A stretch of 64,000 bases of DNA from Topomyia yanbarensis (Eukaryota > Arthropoda > Insecta > Diptera > Culicidae), in assembly GCF_030247195.1 (NCBI RefSeq), contig NW_026683316.1, forward strand, positions 248,001 to 312,000, given 5' to 3'. Numbering within the stretch: position 1 is the stretch's first letter; every line of letters starts with the position of its first letter. Below, piece after piece: positions 57,759-64,000 of the stretch. The position numbers and the translations under genes are program-made. The notes under the pieces are model-generated. The model searched no databases. It worked only from the letters and a program-made list of their open reading frames with translations, and had not been told where the DNA came from.

Positions 57759-58611
57759 AATTTCATTTCATTCAATCGAAACTGAATGAACGCAGTCAAT
57801 CAGTCGTCTGCAGTAGCATTCACATTCATTTAACGCATCAGTTGTTGTTAATCTGAAGCTGGGTTCATGGCACTTCACTCACCGCTGCTTTCAAATGAGT
57901 CGCAATTCATATTCAACCTCCTTCGTTTGATCCTCTCAAATGAATAGATCAGCTTTCAATTTCCCCAGTGAGCACCAGTCAAATGAGATCCGGGTAAACC
58001 TAAGACAAAAAGAGACAACTGGCTTCGTATTTTTGGTTATCATGCCTTTCTTGTGCCAGATGACAGATGAGTGTATGCAGCTAGCGAGGTTGGCAGTGCA
58101 GCCAATTTCTTTGTCATATTTAGATATGTTTCTATAATACACATAATAATGACCGTTTTATTGACACACATTTCGCATTTATCTGGTACTAATCAATCCA
58201 ACATTTTTATCACATACTACATGTTTCTAGCAAATTTGGCCAGCATAACAGCCTATTCATCAGAATCAAATTTGCAACAAAAATATTATAGAGATGAACG
58301 TACTACCAAATAACATTTTTCATTGCAACCAGTTTCAATAAGCTGTTATTAGTAGATTCATTATTTTCGTCTGAACTCTGCGAATTTAAGAAAATTTGAA
58401 AAAGAAATATGATAGCCGCAGTATGCTATCATAATTGTACGAAGCTGTCAAATTCATTGCTAAAATCAAATATGTAATTCAGCTATTTATTTGCACCTCT
58501 ACCAATAGTTCCCTGTGTACAATTCCGATGACATGGTGAAGAGGTAAAACATTTCCACACTGGTTATATAGGAACACATTACGAGCACAGTCTATAGTCT
58601 ACGAGAATCTT
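57759..58611. other. 853-bp non-coding segment following the truncated LINE
   Basis: It is rich in ATTCATTC/GAATGAA words near the left (57765-57960), then AT-rich. It interrupts the LINE ORF and ends at the R335 boundary (TTTTTTTGCCTTTCTC). No terminal repeats or target duplication could be set. It is repeated at 59789-60641 and 63020-63871. Confidence 0.5.
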
Positions 58612-59197
58612 TTTTTGCCTTTCTCAATAGAAAGGTATTGCAATTGCTCTGAAAACCGACTTTTTAACGGAGGCCCGGAGGGCCGAGTGACATATACCAT
58701 TCGATTCAGTTCGTCGAGTTCGGCAAATGTCTGTGTGTGTATGTATGTGTGTATGTATGTATGTGTGTGTGTGTATGTATGTGTGTATGTGACCAAAAAT
58801 GTCACTCATTTTTCTCAGAGATTGCTGAACCGATTTTGACAAACTTAGTCTCAAATGAAAGGTGCAACGTTCCCATAGGCTGCTATTGAATTTCTAATGG
58901 ATCCGACTTTCGGTTCCGGAATTACAGGGTGATAAGTACGAACACGCAGAAAATGTCGATTTTAATAAATTCTGCAATGAATGTATAAAGGTGAAAAATT
59001 TTCCAAAATATGACCACAACTGCTTCGATTTGTAGTATTAGGTCACTAACATCCATTCAAAGTCTATTTGGCCACATTGGCCACCATCCTCGGTTCCGGA
59101 AGCCCCGGCGGAAGTATCTAAATTCAGAATAACAGTCACATCGGTTTCTCGGAGATGGCTAGACCGATTCGACTAAACTTGGCCTCAAATGAAAGGT
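58612..59197 (-). repeat. R335 partial unit, minus orientation (unit A)
   Basis: It runs from TTTTTTTGCCTTTCTCAATA through the GGAGGGCCGAGTGACATAT block, a (GT/TATG)n tract (58731-58790) and one and a half subunits, and stops at the duplication junction after CAAATGAAAGGT. Confidence 0.85.
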
Positions 59198-59203
59198 AAG
59201 TTA

Positions 59204-59788
59204 CTTCCAAAACTGCTATACGAGACCGATGCTGGTCAGAAAAGGGTTCCGATTACCGCCGGAGTCCCGCAGGGCTCGATCCTAGGCCCGGTGCTATGGA
59301 ACCTCATGTATGACGGGGTTCTGAGACTGAAGTTCCCTCCTGGGGTCAAGATCGTCGGCTTTGCCGACGACGTAACCTTGGAGGTCTACGGGGAGTCAAT
59401 TCCTGAGGTAGAACTAACCGCAGAACACGCGATTAGCACGGTGGAGGAATGGATGAGCGCGAGAGGCCTGGAGCTCGCTCATCATAAGACGGAGGTAGTT
59501 ATCGTCAACAACCGCAAGTCGGCACGACATGCAGTTATCCATGTGGGAGAAGTCGCGATCACTTCACAGCGAAGTCTGAAGTCTCTCGGAGTCATTATAG
59601 ACGACAAGCTGACCTTCGGCAGCCATGTCGACTATACGTGCAAGAGAGCGTCGACTGCTGTTGCGGCACTATCGAGAATGATGTCCAACAGCTCAAAGGT
59701 GTGCGCCAGTAGACGTAGGTTACTGGCAGGCGTTGCCGTATCTATCCTCAGGTACGGCGGCCCGTCATGGTCAAGAGCAGTGCAGTAA
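59204..59788 (+). pseudogene. R1-clade RT fragment (unit B copy)
   Basis: A second copy of the RT motif B-motif C-thumb region (GVPQGSILGP, GFADDVTL). It carries the same upstream frameshift lesion and the same downstream truncation as 57168-57758, so it was made by DNA duplication, not by retrotransposition. Confidence 0.9.
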
Positions 59789-60641
59789 AATTTCATTTCA
59801 TTCAATCGAAACTGAATGAACGCAGTCAATCAGTCGTCTGCAGTAGCATTCACATTCATTTAACGCATCAGTTGTTGTTAATCTGAAGCTGGGTTCATGG
59901 CACTTCACTCACCGCTGCTTTCAAATGAGTCGCAATTCATATTCAACCTCCTTCGTTTGATCCTCTCAAATGAATAGATCAGCTTTCAATTTCCCCAGTG
60001 AGCACCAGTCAAATGAGATCCGGGTAAACCTAAGACAAAAAGAGACAACTGGCTTCGTATTTTTGGTTATCATGCCTTTCTTGTGCCAGATGACAGATGA
60101 GTGTATGCAGCTAGCGAGGTTGGCAGTGCAGCCAATTTCTTTGTCATATTTAGATATGTTTCTATAATACACATAATAATGACCGTTTTATTGACACACA
60201 TTTCGCATTTATCTGGTACTAATCAATCCAACATTTTTATCACATACTACATGTTTCTAGCAAATTTGGCCAGCATAACAGCCTATTCATCAGAATCAAA
60301 TTTGCAACAAAAATATTATAGAGATGAACGTACTACCAAATAACATTTTTCATTGCAACCAGTTTCAATAAGCTGTTATTAGTAGATTCATTATTTTCGT
60401 CTGAACTCTGCGAATTTAAGAAAATTTGAAAAAGAAATATGATAGCCGCAGTATGCTATCATAATTGTACGAAGCTGTCAAATTCATTGCTAAAATCAAA
60501 TATGTAATTCAGCTATTTATTTGCACCTCTACCAATAGTTCCCTGTGTACAATTCCGATGACATGGTGAAGAGGTAAAACATTTCCACACTGGTTATATA
60601 GGAACACATTACGAGCACAGTCTATAGTCTACGAGAATCTT

Positions 60642-61836
60642 TTTTTGCCTTTCTCAATAGAAAGGTATTGCAATTGCTCTGAAAACCGACTTTTTAACGG
60701 AGGCCCGGAGGGCCGAGTGACATATACCATTCGATTCAGTTCGTCGAGTTCGGCAAATGTCTGTGTGTGTATGTATGTGTGTATGTATGTATGTGTGTGT
60801 GTGTATGTGTGTATGTGACCAAAAATGTCACTCATTTTTCTCAGAGATTGCTGAACCGATTTTGACAAACTTAGTCTCAAATGAAAGGTGCAACGTTCCC
60901 ATAGGCTGCTATTGAATTTCTAATGGATCCGACTTTCGGTTCCGGAATTACAGGGTGATAAGTACGAACACGCAGAAAATGTCGATTTTAATAAATTCTG
61001 CAATGAATGTATAAAGGTGAAAAATTTTCCAAAATATGACCACAACTGCTTCGATTTGTAGTATTAGGTCACTAACATCCATTCAAAGTCTATTTGGCCA
61101 CATTGGCCACCATCCTCGGTTCCGGAAGCCCCGGCGGAAGTATCTAAATTCAGAATAACAGTCACATCGGTTTCTCGGAGATGGCTAGACCGATTCGACT
61201 AAACTTGGCCTCAAATGAAAGGTATTGCGTCCCCGTAAATGGCTATTTAATTTCATCCCGATCCGACTTCCGGTTCCGGAGTTACAGGTTGTGGCGTGCG
61301 ATCACATAGCAAATTGTGATTCAAACCGATACTCCGATGAAAGCAAAAAAGGTAAAAATTTCGCTAAAATGTCTCTCAAACAACTTAAATTTGCTGTTCT
61401 AGGTCACCGACGGCCAACCAAACTTTCGTTGACTACATTGACCACCATAGACGGTTCCGGAAGTGCCCGGGAAAAGCGGCCATCTTTCAAAATTTACGAA
61501 CTCACATCAGTTTCCCTGAAATGGTTGGGCCGATTTTCACAAACTTAGTTCCAAATGATAGCTATAATATCCCCACAGATGTCTATAAAATTTCGTACGG
61601 ATCGCTTATATGGGTCCGGAAATATAGACTAAATCGTCCGGTCACATATGAAATTCCCATATAAGCCAGAACTCAAATTTTTTTTTCAAAGGGGGGACCC
61701 CATGAAATTTCAGAAATCGAATTCGTATTTTTGATGCCAAACATCTTTAAAATGCATGAAACGTCGAGATTTTATGTTATCTCGAAAAATTTTTTTTTTT
61801 TTTAAATCGGCTTTTTGGGACTGCCGATTTCGCACC
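60642..61836 (-). repeat. R335 complete unit, minus orientation (unit B)
   Basis: Full three-subunit unit. The spacing of its TGCCTTTCTC end (60646) to the next one (61841) is 1195 bp, the same period as the + strand array at 52155-54550. Confidence 0.9.
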
Positions 61837-62428
61837 TTTTTGCCTTTCTCAATAGAAAGGTATTACAATTGCTCTGAAAACCGACTTTTTAACGGAGGCC
61901 CGGAGGGCCGAGTGACATATACCATTCGATTCAGTTCGTCGAGTTCGGCAAATGTCTGTGTGTGTGTATGTATGTGTGTATGTATGTATGTATGTGTGTG
62001 TGTGTATGTGTGTGTGTATGTGACCAAAAATGTCACTCATTTTTCTCAGAGATGGCTGAACCGATTTTGACAAACTTAGTCTCAAATGAAAGGTGCAACG
62101 TTCCCATAGGCTGCTATTAAATTTCTAATGGATCCGACTTCCGGTTCCGGAATTACAGGGTGATAAGTACGAACACGCAGAAAATGTCGATTTTAATAAA
62201 TTCTGCAATGAATGTATAAAGGTGAAAAATTTTCCAAAATATGACCACAACTGCTTCGATTTGTAGTATTAGGTCACTAACATCCATTCAAAGTCTATTT
62301 GGCCACATTGGCCACCATCCTCGGTTCCGGAAGCCCCGGCGGAAGTATCTAAATTCAGAATAACAGTCACATCGGTTTCTCGGAGATGGCTAGACCGATT
62401 CGACTAAACTTGGCCTCAAATGAAAGGT
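61837..62428 (-). repeat. R335 partial unit, minus orientation (end of unit B)
   Basis: Same extent and breakpoint as 58612-59197, ending CAAATGAAAGGT at the junction with unit C. Confidence 0.85.
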
Positions 62429-64000
62429 AAGTTACTTCCAAAACTGCTATACGAGACCGATGCCGGTCAGAAAAGGGTTCCGATTACCGCCGGAGTCCCG
62501 CAGGGCTCGATCCTAGGCCCGGTGCTATGGAACCTCATGTATGACGGGGTTCTGAGACTGAAGTTCCCTCCTGGGGTCAAGATCGTCGGCTTTGCCGACG
62601 ACGTAACCTTGGAGGTCTACGGGGAGTCAATTCCTGAGGTAGAACTAACCGCAGAACACGCGATTGGCACGGTGGAGGAATGGATGAGCGCGAGAGGCCT
62701 GGAGCTCGCTCATCATAAGACGGAGGTAGTTATCGTCAACAACCGCAAGTCGGCACAACATGCAGTTATCCATGTGGGAGAAGTCGCGATCACTTCACAG
62801 CGAAGTCTGAAGTCTCTCGGAGTCATTATAGACGACAAGCTGACCTTCGGCAGCCATGTCGACTATACGTGCAAGAGAGCGTCGACTGCTGTTGCGGCAC
62901 TATCGAGAATGATGTCCAACAGCTCAAAGGTGTGCGCCAGTAGACGTAGGTTACTGGCAGGCGTTGCCGTATCTATCCTCAGGTACGGCGGCCCGTCATG
63001 GTCAAGAGCAGTGCAGTAAAATTTCATTTCATTCAATCGAAACTGAATGAACGCAGTCAATCAGTCGTCTGCAGTAGCATTCACATTCATTTAACGCATC
63101 AGTTGTTGTTAATCTGAAGCTGGGTTCATGGCACTTCACTCACCGCTGCTTTCAAATGAGTCGCAATTCATATTCAACCTCCTTCGTTTGATCCTCTCAA
63201 ATGAATAGATCAGCTTTCAATTTCCCCAGTGAGCACCAGTCAAATGAGATCCGGGTAAACCTAAGACAAAAAGAGACAACTGGCTTCGTATTTTTGGTTA
63301 TCATGCCTTTCTTGTGCCAGATGACAGATGAGTGTATGCAGCTAGCGAGGTTGGCAGTGCAGCCAATTTCTTTGTCATATTTAGATATGTTTCTATAATA
63401 CACATAATAATGACCGTTTTATTGACACACATTTCGCATTTATCTGGTACTAATCAATCCAACATTTTTATCACATACTACATGTTTCTAGCAAATTTGG
63501 CCAGCATAACAGCCTATTCATCAGAATCAAATTTGCAACAAAAATATTATAGAGATGAACGTACTACCAAATAACATTTTTCATTGCAACCAGTTTCAAT
63601 AAGCTGTTATTAGTAGATTCATTATTTTCGTCTGAACTCTGCGAATTTAAGAAAATTTGAAAAAGAAATATGATAGCCGCAGTATGCTATCATAATTGTA
63701 CGAAGCTGTCAAATTCATTGCTAAAATCAAATATGTAATTCAGCTATTTATTTGCACCTCTACCAATAGTTCCCTGTGTACAATTCCGATGACATGGTGA
63801 AGAGGTAAAACATTTCCACACTGGTTATATAGGAACACATTACGAGCACAGTCTATAGTCTACGAGAATCTTTTTTTGCCTTTCTCAATAGAAAGGTATT
63901 GCAATTGCTCTGAAAACCGACTTTTTAACGGAGGCCCGGAGGGCCGAGTGACATATACCATTCGATTCAGTTCGTCGAGTTCGGCAAATGTCTGTGTGTG
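62429..64000 (+). repeat. Tandem duplication unit C (incomplete at window end)
   Basis: It repeats the LINE fragment, the 853-bp segment and the start of a minus-strand R335 piece (from 63872), and runs off the window inside the (GT)n tract. The true copy number is therefore unknown. Confidence 0.9.
62435..63019 (+). pseudogene. R1-clade RT fragment (unit C copy)
   Basis: Third copy of the RT fragment, differing from unit A by only a few bases (for example one Ser to Gly change, GTVEEW). It carries the same frameshift and truncation as the other two copies. Confidence 0.9.

Larger units (their letters stand above)
57168..59197 (+). repeat. Tandem duplication unit A (2030 bp)
   Basis: It comprises the last 590 bp of the LINE ORF, the 853-bp segment and a minus-strand R335 piece (58612-59197). 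The next copy starts at 59198 with AAGTTACTTCC fused to R335 sequence ending CAAATGAAAGGT. Units A and B differ at only a few bases over the shared part. Confidence 0.9.
59198..62428 (+). repeat. Tandem duplication unit B (3231 bp)
   Basis: It is the same as unit A plus 1201 bp, about one R335 period. The additional sequence is a full R335 unit, so the array has gained a repeat by unequal exchange or copying. Confidence 0.9.

Noticed and set aside
57168..64000. Three independent LINE insertions
   Set aside because: All three copies share the same frameshift, the same internal truncation and the same non-LINE flank, so they arose by DNA duplication.

Overview
This window is AT-rich, intron-bearing animal DNA packed with transposable elements. 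It looks like the genome of a culicine mosquito, most likely an Aedes species. The pointers are Feilai-type tRNA-derived SINEs (21547-21715 and 11265-11358), LOA/Lian-like, Jockey, RTE and R1-clade LINEs, many short inverted-repeat DNA elements, and two insect junctophilin exons. No bacterial, plasmid or viral gene organisation is visible. The species call rests on remembered repeat families and was not searched.

The only host gene I recognise is junctophilin on the + strand: MORN-repeat exons at 29260-29471 and 29530-29819, separated by a 58-bp intron. Everything else is read best as intron or flank filled by mobile DNA.

Layout. 1-2000: 3' half of an RNase H-bearing LINE (minus). 2157-3528: MITEs and part of a hAT-type element. 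3537-12568: one Jockey-clade LINE broken by at least three later insertions. These are an ORF1-only retroelement with a fold-back 5' end (4077-5523), a TA-flanked DNA element (7020-9821), and an 8-bp-TSD hAT-type element (9883-12325) that itself holds a SINE and a perfect 101-bp palindrome resembling Penelope termini. A 279-bp (TA)n tract follows. 14128-15890: two complete non-autonomous hAT-type elements. 17622-26208: copies in both orientations of one unnamed repeat family, here called R335, plus MITEs and a SINE. 27446-28972: RTE fragment and a hAT MITE. 29260-29819: junctophilin. 30888-37815: BEL/Pao pol scrap, one arm of a 13-kb inverted repeat, TTAA-flanked MITEs and LINE fragments. 38043-40975: nearly full-length RTE ORF with two stops. 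42823-44078: Harbinger-like element. 44217-45511: second inverted-repeat arm. 45830-49773: mariner-type transposase relic split by a 3.5-kb element whose ends begin CACAGTG, as in Transib. 50655-55512: direct duplication, solo LTR and a head-to-tail R335 array. 55513-64000: an R1-clade (Waldo-like) LINE inserted into a (CATA)n tract of an R335 copy, whose 3' part with its flank is then repeated in tandem to the window edge.

How the parts interact. In several places an insertion can be removed, leaving one copy of its target duplication, and the host element's reading frame is recovered: TA at 7018, GCTCTCTT at 9875, CAYCG at 46119. AAT at 33606 is confirmed by an uninterrupted paralogous copy. 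These give relative insertion order and superfamily assignments without any database. R335 appears to act as a substrate for further change: its internal (CA/CATA)n tract hosts the R1-type LINE, its units expand in steps of about 1.19 kb, and duplication junctions lie inside it.
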